Shown: positions 10,348 to 22,974, counted from the first letter of the stretch. The stretch is 64,000 nucleotides of DNA from Atherix ibis (GCA_958298945.1 CATQJD010000001.1:1901773-1965772), one strand, 5' to 3'. The notes: a model not told the origin generated them from the sequence alone. A program made the numbers and translations.

Positions 10348-11680
10348 AATTTTTATTTGCAATTTTTTTTCTATTTTTTTGTTGTTTTAATAAAAAAATA
10401 TTTTGAATGGTACAAAATATAATTTTATTATTAAGTTTTTTATTTATTTTAAATAATTTTTTTAGAAATTTTTATATATATTTAAGTTATACTTTAGGAT
10501 GTGATTTAATTTCATATGGAATAATTTTATTAAGATTTTGAATTTGTAGTTTGATAGTAATAGCAAATGAATCTATTTTTAAATATAGAAATTATTCAAT
10601 TTTTTTTTAGTTAATGTATTATTTTTATTAATATTTTTATATTTAACTTTTAGAAGAATGAGTTTGTTTATATTTTATTTATTTTTTGAAAGTAGATTAA
10701 TTTCTACATTATTTTTAATTTTAGGTTGAGGATATCAACCTGAACGATTACAAGCAGGGGTATATTTATTATTTTATACTTTATTAGCTTCTTTACCAAT
10801 ATTAGTAGGTATTTTTTATTTATATCAAAATAGAATAACTATAAATTTTTATTTATTAAGAAAAAGTAATTATTTATTTAATTTATTATATTTTAGTATA
10901 ATTTTAGCTTTTTTAGTTAAAATACCAAAATTTTTGGTTCATTTATGATTACCTTAGGCTCATGTAGAAGCTCCAGTTTCTGGTTCGATAATTTTAGCTG
11001 GTGTTTTATTAAAATTAGGGGGTTATGGATTATTACGGGTTTTTTCTTTTTTAACAAGTTTAGGAATGAAAATGAATTTTGTTTGAATTAGAATTAGATT
11101 AGTTGGTGGATTTTTAGTAAGTTTAATATGTTTACGTCAAACAGATTTAAAAGCATTAATTGCTTATTCTTCAGTAGCTCATATAGGAATTGTTTTAAGT
11201 GGATTATTAACTTTAAGATATTGAGGATTTAGTGGTTCTTATATATTAATAATAGCACATGGATTATGTTCGTCTGGATTATTTAGATTAGCAAATGTTT
11301 CTTATGAACGATTAGGAAGTCGGAGATTAATAATTAATAAGGGTTTATTAAATCTTATGCCTTCTATAACTATATGATGATTTTTATTAAGAACTGCTAA
11401 TATAGCTGCTCCTCCTACATTAAATTTATTGAGAGAAATTAGTTTAATTAATTGTGTTGTTAGTTGATCATGATTAACTATAATTGGTTTATCATTAATT
11501 TCTTTTTTTAGTGTTGCTTATACATTGTATTTATATGCTTATAGTCAACATGGAAAATATTTTTCTGGTATATTTTCTAATTTAAGTAATAATATTCGTG
11601 AATATTTATTAATATTTTTACATTGATTACCTTTAAATTTATTAATTATGAAAAGTGAATATTTTTTATTGTGATTATAA
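10341..11680 (+). pseudogene. nad4: ND4, NUMT unit A, broken
   Basis: ATG 10341 (MLKFLFA) to TAA 11680, with conserved [32 protein letters not shown] (here altered) and [15 protein letters not shown]. Complex I proton-pumping subunit. Two lesions: one T appears missing in the run 10600-10608, giving TAG TTA ATG where LVNV is expected (shared with unit B), and TAG at 10955-10957 replaces the Lys of LPKAH (private to unit A). Unit B additionally contains a mariner. Confidence 0.85.
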
Positions 11681-11684
11681 TAAT

Positions 11685-11749
11685 ATTTAAGTAGTTTAAA
11701 TAAAATATTGATTTGTGGTGTCAATGATATGAAATTTTCATCTTAGATC
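11685..11749 (+). tRNA. trnH: tRNA-His (GTG), NUMT unit A
   Basis: Acceptor ATTTAAG pairs with CTTAGAT; anticodon GTG in TTTGTGGT. It lies between ND4 and ND5. Confidence 0.8.
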
Positions 11750-13485
11750 ATTAAGTATATTTCTATTTGTTTAATTAGTTTTTTATTTTTATTTTTTATT
11801 AGTATTAGATTATTTATTTTAAGAATAAAATTTTTATTAAATAATTTGGTGATTTTTATTGAATGAGAAATTGTTTCTTTAAATAGTTCAAGAATTGTAA
11901 TAACATTTTTATTTGATTGAATGAGATTAATATTTATGTCATTTGTTTTATTAATTTCTTCTTTAGTAATTTTTTATAGCAAGGAATATATGAGAGGAGA
12001 CATTAATATTAATCGTTTTATTATATTAGTTTTAATATTTGTATTATCTATAATATTATTAATTATTAGTCCTAATTTAATTAGTATTTTATTAGGTTGA
12101 GATGGTTTAGGATTAGTTTCTTATTTATTAGTAATTTATTTTCAAAATGTAAAATCTTATAGTGCTGGAATATTAACAGGTTTATCTAATCGGATTGGTG
12201 ATGTTGATATTTTATTATCTATTGCTTGAATATTAAATTATGGGGGATGAAATTATATTTATTATTTAGAAGTAATAAAAAATGATTTTGAAATAATAGT
12301 TATTGGTATATTAGTGATATTAGCGGCAATAACTAAAAGTGCTCAAATTCCATTTTCTTCTTGATTACCTGCAGCTATAGCAGCACCTACACCTGTTTCT
12401 GCATTAGTTCATTCTTCAACTTTAGTAACTGCTGGTGTATATTTATTAATTCGATTTAATATTTTATTAGTAGAAACTTGAATAGGACAATTATTATTAT
12501 TATTATCTGGATTAACAATATTTATAGCAGGTATAGGGGCAAATTTTGAATTTGATTTAAAAAAGATTATTGCTTTATCTACAGTGAGACAATTAGGGTT
12601 AATAATAAGAATTTTATCAATAGGATTTTTTAAATTAGCATTTTTTCATTTATTGACTCATGCTTTATTTAAGGCTTTATTATTTATATGTGCAGGTGCT
12701 ATTATTCATAATATAAGAAATTCTCAGGATATTCGTTTAATAGGGGGATTTGTAAATCATATACCTTTTACTTCTTCTTGTTTAAATGTTGCTAATTTAG
12801 CTTTATGTGGAATACCTTTTTTAGCTGGATTTTCTTCAAAGGATATAATTTTAGAAATTGTATCTTTATCTTATTTAAATATATTTAGTTTTTTTTATAT
12901 TTTTTCTCTACAGGGTTAACTGTTTGTTATTCAATTCGGTTAGTTTATTATACAATAACTGGAAATTTTAATGTAATATCGTTACATTTATTAAATGATG
13001 AGGGTTGAATTATATTAAAGGGAATAATAGGATTATTATTTATAGCAGTTATTGGTGGAAGTATGTTAAATTGATTAATTTTTCCAGTTCCTTATATAAT
13101 TTGTTTACCTAATTATTTAAAATTAATAACTTTATTTGTTTGTATTATAGGAGGTATTATAGGATATTTAATTTCTAATGTTTCTTTATATTTTTTAAAT
13201 AAATCATTAAAGTATAATTTTTTATCAATATATTTAGGGAGAATATGATTTATACCTTATATTTCTACTTATGGAATTATTTATTATCCTTTATTTTTAG
13301 GGAGTCAAATATTAAAAAATGTTGATCAAGGATGATCAGAATTTATGGGAGGTCAAAAAATTTATAATTCATTAAAAAGTTATTCTATTATTAATCAATT
13401 AATTCAAAATAATAATTTAAAAATTTATTTAATAGTATTTGTTATATGAATTTTTACATTATTGTTGTTATTTTTATTTATTTAA
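11750..13485 (+). pseudogene. nad5: ND5, NUMT unit A, frameshifted
   Basis: Starts at ATT 11750 just after tRNA-His and ends at TAA 13483-13485 (LFLFI). The length of 1736 bases is one short of a whole number of codons. Conserved proton-channel segments are clear ([54 protein letters not shown]). The frame breaks at the T-run 12900-12905, where FFSTGLTVCYS is expected but SLQG-stop is read; unit B has the same break. The product in mitochondria is the large antiporter-like complex I subunit. Confidence 0.87.
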
Positions 13486-13492
13486 AAATAAA

Positions 13493-13560
13493 ATTCAAAT
13501 AGCTTATAAATTAGAGCGTGACATTGAAGATGTTAAAGAGATTGAATTAATCTTTGAATA
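13493..13560 (+). tRNA. trnF: tRNA-Phe (GAA), NUMT unit A
   Basis: Acceptor ATTCAAA pairs with TTTGAAT; anticodon GAA in ATTGAAGA. It follows ND5. Confidence 0.8.
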
Positions 13561-13576
13561 AATAATTAATTTTAGT

Positions 13577-13642
13577 AATTTATAAAAGAATTTCTTTATT
13601 TTTACAGTGAAAATGTAAGGTTTTAGTTTAAACTATATAAAT
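13577..13642 (-). tRNA. trnE: tRNA-Glu (TTC), NUMT unit A
   Basis: Minus strand begins ATTTATATAG and closes with the complementary TATAAAT; anticodon TTC in TTTTCACT. Confidence 0.8.
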
Positions 13643-13690
13643 TAATATATATATATATATTATATATATGTATATATATAAATTTTAGTA
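13643..13690. repeat. AT microsatellite spacer between tRNA-Glu and tRNA-Ser(AGN)
   Basis: Runs of alternating TA interrupted by TATG. The corresponding spacer of unit B (30637-30680) differs in length and phase, so it has changed independently in the two units. Confidence 0.7.
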
Positions 13691-13709
13691 AATAATTTTA
13701 TAAAGGAAA

Positions 13710-13776
13710 AGAAGTATAAATGGAATTAAACCATTAAAGTTAAAAGTTAGCAGCTTTTTCTTGATCTACATACTTC
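13710..13776 (-). tRNA. trnS1: tRNA-Ser(AGN) (GCT), NUMT unit A
   Basis: Minus strand starts GAAGTATG and ends ATACTTC; anticodon GCT in the loop; the D arm is reduced, as is normal for this tRNA. Confidence 0.75.
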
Positions 13777-13841
13777 CTTAATTGGAATAATAATTCAATT
13801 ATATCATTAACAGTGATATGCCTCTTTTTGGCTTCAATTAA
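13777..13841 (-). tRNA. trnN: tRNA-Asn (GTT), NUMT unit A
   Basis: Minus strand TTAATTG pairs with CAATTAA; anticodon GTT in CTGTTAAT. Confidence 0.8.
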
Positions 13842-13859
13842 TATTTATATAAATAAGAT

Positions 13860-13923
13860 AGAATAAGGATAAAAATTATCTAAAATTAGGTCGAAACTAA
13901 TTGCAATAAATCGCTTCATATTC
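13860..13923 (-). tRNA. trnR: tRNA-Arg (TCG), NUMT unit A
   Basis: Minus strand starts GAATATGAAGCG; anticodon TCG in TTTCGACC; one mismatch in the acceptor stem. Confidence 0.75.
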
Positions 13924-13929
13924 TTTTAT

Positions 13930-13995
13930 AAGGAAGATTGAATAATTTCAATATTTTTTGAATGCAAATCAAATGTTATAATTAACTACAACCCT
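13930..13995 (-). tRNA. trnA: tRNA-Ala (TGC), NUMT unit A, weak acceptor stem
   Basis: Minus strand starts AGGGTTGTAG; anticodon TGC in TTTGCATT. The 3' half of the acceptor (TCTTCCT) pairs poorly, in both units, which may be another shared lesion. Confidence 0.7.
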
Positions 13996-13999
13996 ATTT

Positions 14000-14355
14000 T
14001 TAATTTGATCATTCAAGAGCTCCTTGATTTCATTCATGATATAATCCAATTAATAAAATTAGAATAAAGATTGTTCTTGTAATTGTTCATACTATAATAT
14101 TTGAAAATTTTAAATTTAAAATATAGGTAGAATTAATGCAATTTCTACATCAAAAATTAAAAAAATAATTGCAATTAAAAAAAATCGTAATGAAAAGGGT
14201 AATCGAGCTGAACTTTTTGGGTCAAATCCACATTCAAATGGAGATGATTTTTCTCGGTCAATTAATGATTTTTTTGATAAAATTGATGCTAGTAATATTA
14301 CAATTAAAGAAATTATTAAAATGATAAATATAATTATAAATATTATAAAAATTAT
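14000..14355 (-). pseudogene. nad3: ND3, NUMT unit A, frameshifted
   Basis: Between tRNA-Gly and tRNA-Ala. It contains the conserved complex I loop [20 protein letters not shown]. It is one base shorter than unit B (356 against 357): after [11 protein letters not shown] the run read as TTTTAAATTTAA in unit A introduces a stop where unit B continues [10 protein letters not shown]. The start at ATA 14355, overlapping tRNA-Gly, is a best estimate. Confidence 0.82.
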
Positions 14356-14417
14356 TTATACTAAAATTATTAGTCCTTATGATTGGAAGTCATATATACT
14401 TAATATACTATATAAAT
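14353..14417 (-). tRNA. trnG: tRNA-Gly (TCC), NUMT unit A
   Basis: Minus strand ATTTATATAG pairs with the 3' TATAAAT; anticodon TCC in ACTTCCAAT. It lies between COX3 and ND3. Confidence 0.8.
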
Positions 14418-14420
14418 AAA

Positions 14421-15209
14421 TTAACCTCCTCATCAGTAAATTGAGATATATAAGAATAATCAAACAACATCAACAAAATGTCAATATCATGCTGCAGCTT
14501 CAAACCCAAAATGATGATTTATAGAAAAATGATTATTTAAATGACGAATTAAACATACTAGGAGAAATGATGTTCCAATAATTACATGAATTCCATGGAA
14601 TCCTGTTGCTATAAAGAATGTAGATCTATAAACTGCATCAGCAATAGTAAATGGAGCTTCAATATATTCATAAGCTTGTAAAATTGTAAAGTAAATTCCT
14701 AATAATACAGTAAAAAATAGTCCTTGTGTAGTTTGTGAATGATTACTTTCTATTAAACTATGATGGGCTCAAGTAACTGTAATTCCTGATGATAAAAGAA
14801 TTGCTGTATTTAGTAAAGGAATTTGGAAAGGATTAAATGGATTAATTCCTATTGGAGGTCAAATTGCTCCTAATTCAATTGTAGGAGATAAACTTCTATG
14901 AAAAAATGCTCAAAAGAATGAAATAAAAAAAAAAATTTCTGAAACAATAAATAAAATTATTCCTCATCGTAGGCCAATTGCTACTGGGAATGTATGTAAT
15001 CCTTGGAAAGTACCTTCTCGAGAAATATCACGTCATCATTGATATATAGTAAGTGATGTAATTAATATACCTAGTATAAATAGTGAAATATTATATTGAT
15101 GGAATCATTTTACTAATCCTGATACTGTTGTTATTGCACCAATTGCACCTGTTAATGGTCAAGGTCTATAATCAACTAAATGGAATGGGTGATTTGAATG
15201 GGTTGACAT
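14421..15209 (-). pseudogene. cox3: COX3, NUMT unit A, full-length frame
   Basis: ATG at 15209 (MSTHSNHPFHLVDYRPWPL) to TAA at 14421 after YISIYWWGG. The length of 789 bases (262 codons plus stop) is exactly the normal insect size, including an 11-A run on the + strand, so no net indel is present. It is the third core subunit of cytochrome c oxidase in mitochondria. It still needs the mitochondrial code (internal TGA Trp), so it is a pseudogene here. Confidence 0.88.
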
Positions 15210-15213
15210 TAGT

Positions 15214-15891
15214 TTAATTTACTTCTCTAGAATATAATGTTCTTAATACAGCAAATACATAAGATTGAATAATTGCTACTGCTGATTCTAAAACTAATAA
15301 TGCAATTTGACCAATAAGTAAAAATATTGCTAAATAGTAAGAAAGTGAAGGTCCTGTATTACCTAATAAAGTTAATAATAAATGTCCAGCAATTATATTA
15401 GCAGCTAGTCGAACAGCTAAAGTTCCTGGTCGAATTACATTTCTAATAGTTTCAATACATACTATAAATGGTATTAAAATAGCTGGTGTTCCTTGAGGAA
15501 CTAAATGAGCAAATATATGTTGTGTATGATTAATTCAACCATAAATTATAAATGATAATCATAAAGGTAATGCTAATGCTAATGTCAAAGTTAAATGTAT
15601 TGTACTTGTAAAAATGTATGTGAATAATCCTAAGAAATTATTAAATAAAATTAAAGAAAATAAAGAGATAAAAATTATTGTTCTTCCGTTATGTCCATTT
15701 GGACTTAATAAAGTTTTAAATTCTTTGTGAAGAGTTAATATAATATTTCTTCAAATAATTCTGTATCGTGATGGAATTAATCAAAAAATTGAAGGAATTA
15801 TTAATAATCCTAAAAATGTACTTAATCAGTTTAGTGATAAATTTATAATTCTTGATGAGGGGTCAAATACAGAAAATAAATTTGTTATCAT
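15214..15891 (-). pseudogene. atp6: ATP6, NUMT unit A, full-length frame
   Basis: ATG 15891 (MMTNLFSVFDPSS) to TAA 15214, 678 bases as in other flies. The proton-channel arginine helix ([15 protein letters not shown]) is intact. It overlaps ATP8 by seven bases. In mitochondria it is subunit a of the ATP synthase. Confidence 0.87.
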
Positions 15892-16046
15892 TTTCAATTT
15901 AAAGAATTAGTTTTTCTTTTTTCAGAACTTTTTGTTTTAATAGGATTAATAATAATAAAAAAATAATTTATTATATTAAATAAAACAAATGTAATTGAAA
16001 AAATAATAGATAGTAATAATCAACTAATAGGGGCTATTTGAGGGAT
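15885..16046 (-). pseudogene. atp8: ATP8, NUMT unit A
   Basis: ATC start at 16046 gives IPQMAPISWLLL, the hallmark N-terminus, and ends WKW-TAA at 15885 inside the ATP6 start; 53 codons plus stop. The frame is intact in unit A. Confidence 0.82.
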
Positions 16047-16047
16047 T

Positions 16048-16116
16048 AAAAAATATTAGAAATTCTAATAATTTTAGTTTGACATACTAATGTTATTGGG
16101 GTTTAACTAATTTTTT
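16048..16116 (-). tRNA. trnD: tRNA-Asp (GTC), NUMT unit A
   Basis: Minus strand starts AAAAAATTAG; anticodon GTC in TATGTCAAA. It lies upstream of ATP8. Confidence 0.75.
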
Positions 16117-16121
16117 AATTT

Positions 16122-16192
16122 CCATTAGAAGTAATTGCTAATTTACTATAAAGTGGTTTAAGAGACCAATACTTGCTTTCAGTCATCTAATG
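16122..16192 (-). tRNA. trnK: tRNA-Lys (CTT), NUMT unit A
   Basis: Minus strand CATTAGATGACTGAAAGC with anticodon CTT in CTCTTAAA and 3' TCTAATG. Confidence 0.8.
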
Positions 16193-16879
16193 AATTAATT
16201 TGTTTGAAGACATTCATTTAATAAATGTATTTACAGGTACACTTTCAATAACAATAGGTATGAATCTATGATTTGCTCCACAAATTTCTGAGCATTGACC
16301 ATAAAATAATCCTGGTCGGTTAATAAAAAATCTAGTTTGATTTAGTCGACCGGGTGTTCCATCAACTTTTACACCTAGGGCTGGAATAGTTCATGAATGA
16401 ATTACATCTGTGGCTGTTACTAAAATACGAATTTGGGATTGTATAGGTAAAACAATTCGATTATCTACATCTAATAGTCGGAATCCATTAATTGGTAATT
16501 CGTTTGAAGGAATTATATATGAATCAAATTCAATATTTAAGAAGTCTGAATATTCATAACTTCAATATCATTGATGACCAATAGTTTTTAAAGTAATAAT
16601 TGGTTCATTAATTTCATCTAGTATATAAAGTAGTCGAAGAGAAGGTAAAGCAATAAATATTAATACAATAGCTGGAAGAATTGTTCAAATAATTTCAATA
16701 GTTTGTCCATGTAATAGGAATCGATTAGTATAATTATTAAAAAATAATATAAATATTAAGTATCCAACTAAAATTGTAATTATAATTAAAATTAATAGTG
16801 TATGATCATGGAAGAATGTTAATTGTTCTATTAATGGGGATGCTCTATCTTGTAATCCTAAATTAGCTCAATTTGACAT
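16193..16879 (-). pseudogene. cox2: COX2, NUMT unit A
   Basis: ATG at 16879 (MSNWANLGLQDSASPL); copper-site and acidic motifs are recognisable, including GHQWYWSYEYSD and [18 protein letters not shown]. It ends next to tRNA-Lys, probably originally with an incomplete stop. 687 bases, a normal size. In mitochondria it carries the CuA centre receiving electrons from cytochrome c. No premature stop was noticed in unit A. Confidence 0.87.
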
Positions 16880-16880
16880 T

Positions 16881-16940
16881 TTCTAATAAAAGAGTAATCT
16901 TTATATATAGAGCTTAAATCTATTGCACTAATCTGCCATA

Positions 16941-16945
<5 letters not shown>
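16881..16945 (-). tRNA. trnL2: tRNA-Leu(UUR) (TAA), NUMT unit A
   Basis: Minus strand TCTAATATGGCAGATTAGTG pairs with a 3' TATTAGA; anticodon TAA in TTTAAGC. It overlaps the COX1 stop. Confidence 0.8.
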
Positions 16946-18477
<1,532 letters not shown>

Positions 18478-18479
<2 letters not shown>

Positions 18480-18544
18480 TTAAATGACTGAATTATAGGT
18501 GATAAATTGTAAATTTATTTATGGGAATTATTTCTCTTTAACCA
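18478..18544 (+). tRNA. trnY: tRNA-Tyr (GTA), NUMT unit A
   Basis: GGTTAAA pairs with TTTAACC; anticodon GTA in TTGTAAAT. Confidence 0.8.
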
Positions 18545-18610
18545 AAGTTTTATAGTCAATAATGATATTAGACTGCAATTCTAAAGGAGTATAAATTATA
18601 CTGAAACTTA
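18545..18610 (+). tRNA. trnC: tRNA-Cys (GCA), NUMT unit A
   Basis: AAGTTTT pairs with GAAACTT; anticodon GCA in CTGCAATT. Confidence 0.8.
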
Positions 18611-18613
18611 ATT

Positions 18614-18682
18614 TAAGATTTAAAAGAATTAAACTTATATTTATAACTTTGAAGGTTATTAGTTTATTTAACTTAAAATCTT
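18614..18682 (-). tRNA. trnW: tRNA-Trp (TCA), NUMT unit A
   Basis: Minus strand AAGATTTTAAG with anticodon TCA in CTTCAAAG; it overlaps the ND2 stop. Confidence 0.8.
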
Positions 18683-19708
18683 AAATAAAATAAAAAATTA
18701 AAGAAATTAAAGTTATACCAGTTAATGAAAATATTGATATTATTAAATAAGTATTTATGGTAAAATTATTATAATTTATGTTTATTATTCAGTTATTTTC
18801 ATAATAGTTTAGTATAAATGATGAATAACAAATTCGTAAATAAAAATATAATGTAATTAAAGTTATACATGTTATTAATGTTAATAGAATATATTGGTGG
18901 TTTATAACTATATATTGAATAACTATTCATTTAGGTAAAAATCCAAGAAAAGGAGGTAAACCTCCTAAAGATAAAAAATTTATAAATATTAAAAATTTAA
19001 TAACTTTAGAGTTAAAAAAAATAGAAAATATTTGATTTAAATGAAAAATTTTAAATATATTAAAAAATAAAATAATATTTAATGAAATAAATGAATAAAA
19101 TAGGAAATAAATTATTCAAAGGTTTTCTGAAAATAGTATAGCAGATAATATTCAGCCAAGATGATTAATTGATGAAAATGCTATAATTTTTCGTAATCTA
19201 TTTTGATTTAATCCTCCTAATGATCCAATAATAATTGAAAATAAAATGATTAATATTAGATATTTTTGTAGATTAAAATACGAAATTAATATTATTGGGG
19301 CGATTTTATGTCATGTTATTAAAATAAAATTATTATTTCAAGATAATCCTTCTATAATTGTAGGAAATCAGAAATGGAAAGGTGCAGCACCTAATTTTAA
19401 TAATAATGCTGAAACAATTATTAAATTTAATAAATTATTAAAATAAAATTGGAAAATGAAGTTGAAGTTAATTATTGAAATAATAATTGAAAATAATAGA
19501 ATTATTGAAGCTAATGATTGAATTAGAAAATATTTTAAAGATGCTTCGGAAGGTATTAAATTATTTTTTCATTTATTAGGGGAATAAATGATAATAAATT
19601 AATTTCTAATCCTATTCAAGCAGTTAATCAAGAGTTTGATGAAATTGTAATTAATGTTCCAATTATTAATGTTGAAATAAATAAAATCTTTGAAGTATTT
19701 TTTATAAT
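18681..19708 (-). pseudogene. nad2: ND2, NUMT unit A, frameshifted
   Basis: Start ATT at 19708 (IMKNTSKILFISTLMIGT) and stop TAA at 18681. 1028 bases, one short of whole codons. The loss maps to the run 19564-19569 (A-run on the coding strand), where EKNNLMPSEASLKYFLIQS is expected but a stop follows. Unit B has the same run length and the same break. In mitochondria it is an antiporter-like complex I subunit. Confidence 0.85.
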
Positions 19709-19777
19709 TAAAAAGAAAAGGATTAAAACCTTTATACTTAAAACCTTTATAAATAGCTTAATTTAGCTTATCTTTTT
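19709..19777 (-). pseudogene. trnM: tRNA-Met, NUMT unit A, anticodon arm lost
   Basis: The 5' half (AAAAAGATAAGCTAAATTAAG) and 3' half (AATCCTTTTCTTTTT) are normal. The anticodon arm, which should carry CAT, is absent; a second copy of a TATAAAGGTTTTAA-type T-arm segment occupies its place. The identical structure is in unit B. It cannot decode Met. Confidence 0.8.
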
Positions 19778-19788
19778 AAAAAAATTTG

Positions 19789-19857
19789 TATATTTTAATG
19801 TATGATGCACAAAAGTTTTTGATACTTTTAGAGATAGTTTAATTCTATTAAATATAA
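19789..19857 (+). tRNA. trnQ: tRNA-Gln (TTG), NUMT unit A
   Basis: TATATTT pairs with AAATATA; anticodon TTG in TTTTTGAT. Confidence 0.8.
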
Positions 19858-19874
19858 AAATAAATTTATAAATT

Positions 19875-19939
19875 TAATGAATATGAAAAATCCTATTATT
19901 TATCCTATCAAGATAATCCTTTTTATCAGGCAATTCATT
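19875..19939 (-). tRNA. trnI: tRNA-Ile (GAT), NUMT unit A
   Basis: Minus strand AATGAATTGCCTG with anticodon GAT in CTTGATAG. It borders the control region. Confidence 0.8.
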
Positions 19940-20719
19940 TTATATAATATTATTATATTGAAAATATTTATTTATTAATCAAAAATAATAAATTAAAATT
20001 ATATATAATATAATAATTAATTTTAATTAAAATAATTATTATTGTTTTATTAATATATAAGTAATTAATTTTTATATATATATATATAATTAATTTAATA
20101 TATATTAATTATTTATAAATCTATTAATATATACTTAAATAATTATTAATTATTAAATTAATTATAATAACTTAATTAAATATATCATATATATTAATAT
20201 AAAATTTTATATTAAATATAAATATCTATTATATATATAATTTAGTTAAACTATAAAGTATTAATATTGTAATATAGAAATATATAATAATGTTGCAAGT
20301 TTTTTTTAGTCTATAAATATATACATATATATATATATATAAATAATTTATATAATATATAAATTTATATATTTATACCTAGTACCCACTTAATAATCTA
20401 GAATATTAAAAAAAAAAAAAAAACTTAAATATTATTAATATAATTAAATATTATTAATATAAATTATTAAATATTATTTATATAATTAATTATAAAATTT
20501 AATTAATTTTAATTATTTTGTTAAAATTAATTAAAATTATAATTCATATTAATTTATAAAATTTTTATTTAATATAGGGGATATATTTTATGGTGTTTAT
20601 ACTATAATAAATTATTTAATTATAAATAAATAATGGTTATATTAATTTTATAATTTTAGTTATTAATTTTATTTTTTTTAATATTTTATTTTATTTTTAA
20701 TTTTTTAAATTATTCTTTT
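19940..20719. other. Mitochondrial control (A+T-rich) region, NUMT unit A
   Basis: About 780 bases almost entirely A and T between tRNA-Ile and 12S. It has TA-repeat blocks, an A-run at about 20410-20423 (a T-stretch on the other strand, as often found near insect replication origins) and the uninterrupted stretch AATATAGGGGATATATTTTA at 20571-20590, which is where the Helitron sits in unit B. Confidence 0.8.
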
Positions 20720-21510
20720 AAAGTTTTATTTTTGTTTAAAAATTTATTATAAATTTATTTTATATATAAATTTTTGTGTGTATTATTAAAAAATTTAATA
20801 TTTTTTAATTTTTGATAAAATTTTAGTAATTTATATTATTAATTTAAAGAAATTTAGATATAGTAATATTTTATAATATTGACTAATTTTGTACCAGCAG
20901 TCGCGGTTATACAAAAAATGTAAATAAATTTTATTAGATATAATTAAATGTAAATTTTATATTATTTATAATATATAATTATTAAGTGAAATTTTAATTA
21001 TATTAATAATAATTTATAAAATAATTGAAGTTAAAAAAATTTAATAATAAACTAGGATTAGATACCCTATTATTTAAATTATAAATTTTTAATCTAGAGT
21101 AGTAATAGTTAAGTTCTTGAAATTTAAAAAATTTGGCGGTATTTTAATCTATTCAGAGGAACCTGTTTTATAATCGATAGTCCACGTTGGATCTTACTTA
21201 AATTTGTTTTCAATTTATATATCGTCGTTATCAGAATATTTTAAAAGAAAAATAATTTTCTAAAATTTAAATTTATAATGATGTCAGATCAAGGTGTAGT
21301 TTATATTTAAGTAAAAATGGGTTACAATAAAGTTATTTAAACGAATTAAGATATGGAATTTATTTTATAAAGGTGGATTTGATTGTAAATTTTTAAAGAT
21401 TATAAATTTGATCATAGCTCTAAAATATGTACACATCGCCCGTCGCTCTTATTATTAAGGTAAGATAAGTCGTAACATAGTAGATGTACTGGAAAGTGTA
21501 TCTAGAATGA
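20720..21510 (+). rRNA. rrnS: 12S rRNA bridging the two NUMT units (complete length)
   Basis: Starts AAAGTTTTATTTTTG, contains CAGCAGTCGCGGTTATAC near 20895 and GGATTAGATACCC near 21054, and ends before tRNA-Val; 791 bases, normal for a fly. It spans the join between units without any nuclear sequence or gap, which is central to reading the locus as a concatemer. Confidence 0.87.
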
Positions 21511-21581
21511 CAATTTGAAGTTTATTTAGTTAAGCATTTCATTTACATTGAAAAGAAATCTGTGCAAATCAGTTTAAATTG
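21511..21581 (+). tRNA. trnV: tRNA-Val (TAC), NUMT unit B
   Basis: Same sequence and fold as the unit A copy, between 12S and 16S. Confidence 0.8.
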
Positions 21582-22908
21582 AATTTAATATTTATTTATT
21601 AATTTTTGAAATTTTAAATTTATTTATTAAAAATAATTTTAATTTAAATTTTTTAGTATTTTATATAGAAAAAATATTATTAATAATAGTTTATTTGTAT
21701 TGTGAAAGAATATTGAAATAATTTGAAAAATTTTTATAAAATAAGAAAATATTATTTATTGTACCTTTTGTATCAGGGTTTATTAAATAAAAAATTTTTA
21801 TAAAATTTTTTTCGATTTTAAAAGAGTTAATAAATTATTAAATTTTATGTGGCATAATAATTTTATATAATTTATTAGAAATGAAATGTTATTCGTTTTT
21901 AAAGGTATCTAGTTTTTTAAGAATTAAATTTAATTTAGTTATTAAATATAAATTTTTTATTTTGTTAAGAAATTTATTATTTAATAATAAAATATTATGG
22001 GATAAGCTATAATATTTATTTTAAAAATTTAAATTAAAAATATATAAATATAAGCTTAGAATTAGTTATTATTTGTAAATTTGTTATAATTTATTTATAA
22101 AAATAAATTATTTATTTAAATTTTAAATTTTTATTAAAATATTTATTAATTTTTGTAAATTAATAAAGAAATAATGATGAAATTAGTATATAATAAATAT
22201 TATATAATATATAATAATTTTAAAATATAATTAAGGAATTCGGCAAATTTAATATTCACCTGTTTATCAAAAACATGTCTTTTTGAATTTTATTTAAAGT
22301 GTGGTCTGCCCAATGATAAATTGAATGGCCGCAGTATTTTAACTGTGCAAAGGTAGCATAATCATTAGTCTTTTAATTGAAGGCTTGTATGAATGATTGG
22401 ATAAGATATTTACTGTCTTAATTATATTATTATAAAATTTTATTTTTTAGTTAAAAAGCTAAAATTTTTATAAAAGACGAGAAGACCCTATAGATCTTTA
22501 TATTTTTTATAATTTTTATTTATTTAGAAATTTTAAAATATAATTATATAAAATATTTTATTGGGGTGATAATAAGATCTTATAATATTTATACATTAAT
22601 TTTTGGTTTATTGATCCATTAGTAATGATTATTAAATTAAGTTACCTTAGGGATAACAGCATAATTTTTTTGAAGAGTTCATATCGATAAAAAAGATTAT
22701 GACCTCGATGTTGGATTAAGAAATAAGTTAGGTGTAGAAGTTTAAATATTAAAGTCTGTTCGACTTTTAAATTCTTACATGATCTGAGTTCAAACCGGCG
22801 TAAGCCAGGTTGGTTTCTATCTTTATAAATAATAAAATATTTTAGTACGAAAGGACCAAATATTTAAAATATAAGTTTTAATTTAATTGAATTTTATTAA
22901 TTTTTTAT
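21582..22908 (+). rRNA. rrnL: 16S rRNA (NUMT unit B), one small deletion
   Basis: Retains the two blocks missing from unit A, namely GAATGATTGGATAAGA near 22391 and CCGGCGTAAGCCAGG near 22796, so it is closer to a functional large-subunit RNA. About 10 bases have been lost at 22578-22580 (GATCTTATAAT). It is bounded by tRNA-Val and tRNA-Leu(CUN). Confidence 0.85.
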
Positions 22909-22972
22909 ACTATTTTGGCAGATTAGTGCAATAAATTTAGAATTTATATATGTAATAAAATTACAGATAGTA
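22909..22972 (+). tRNA. trnL1: tRNA-Leu(CUN) (TAG), NUMT unit B
   Basis: As in unit A; ACTATTT/AGATAGT acceptor, anticodon TAG. Confidence 0.8.
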
Positions 22973-22974
22973 CT

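Noticed and set aside
13577..13995. Active nuclear tRNA genes in the NUMT tRNA cluster
   Set aside because: They match mitochondrial tRNAs in order, size and reduced arms, and no nuclear-type internal promoter boxes were recognised.
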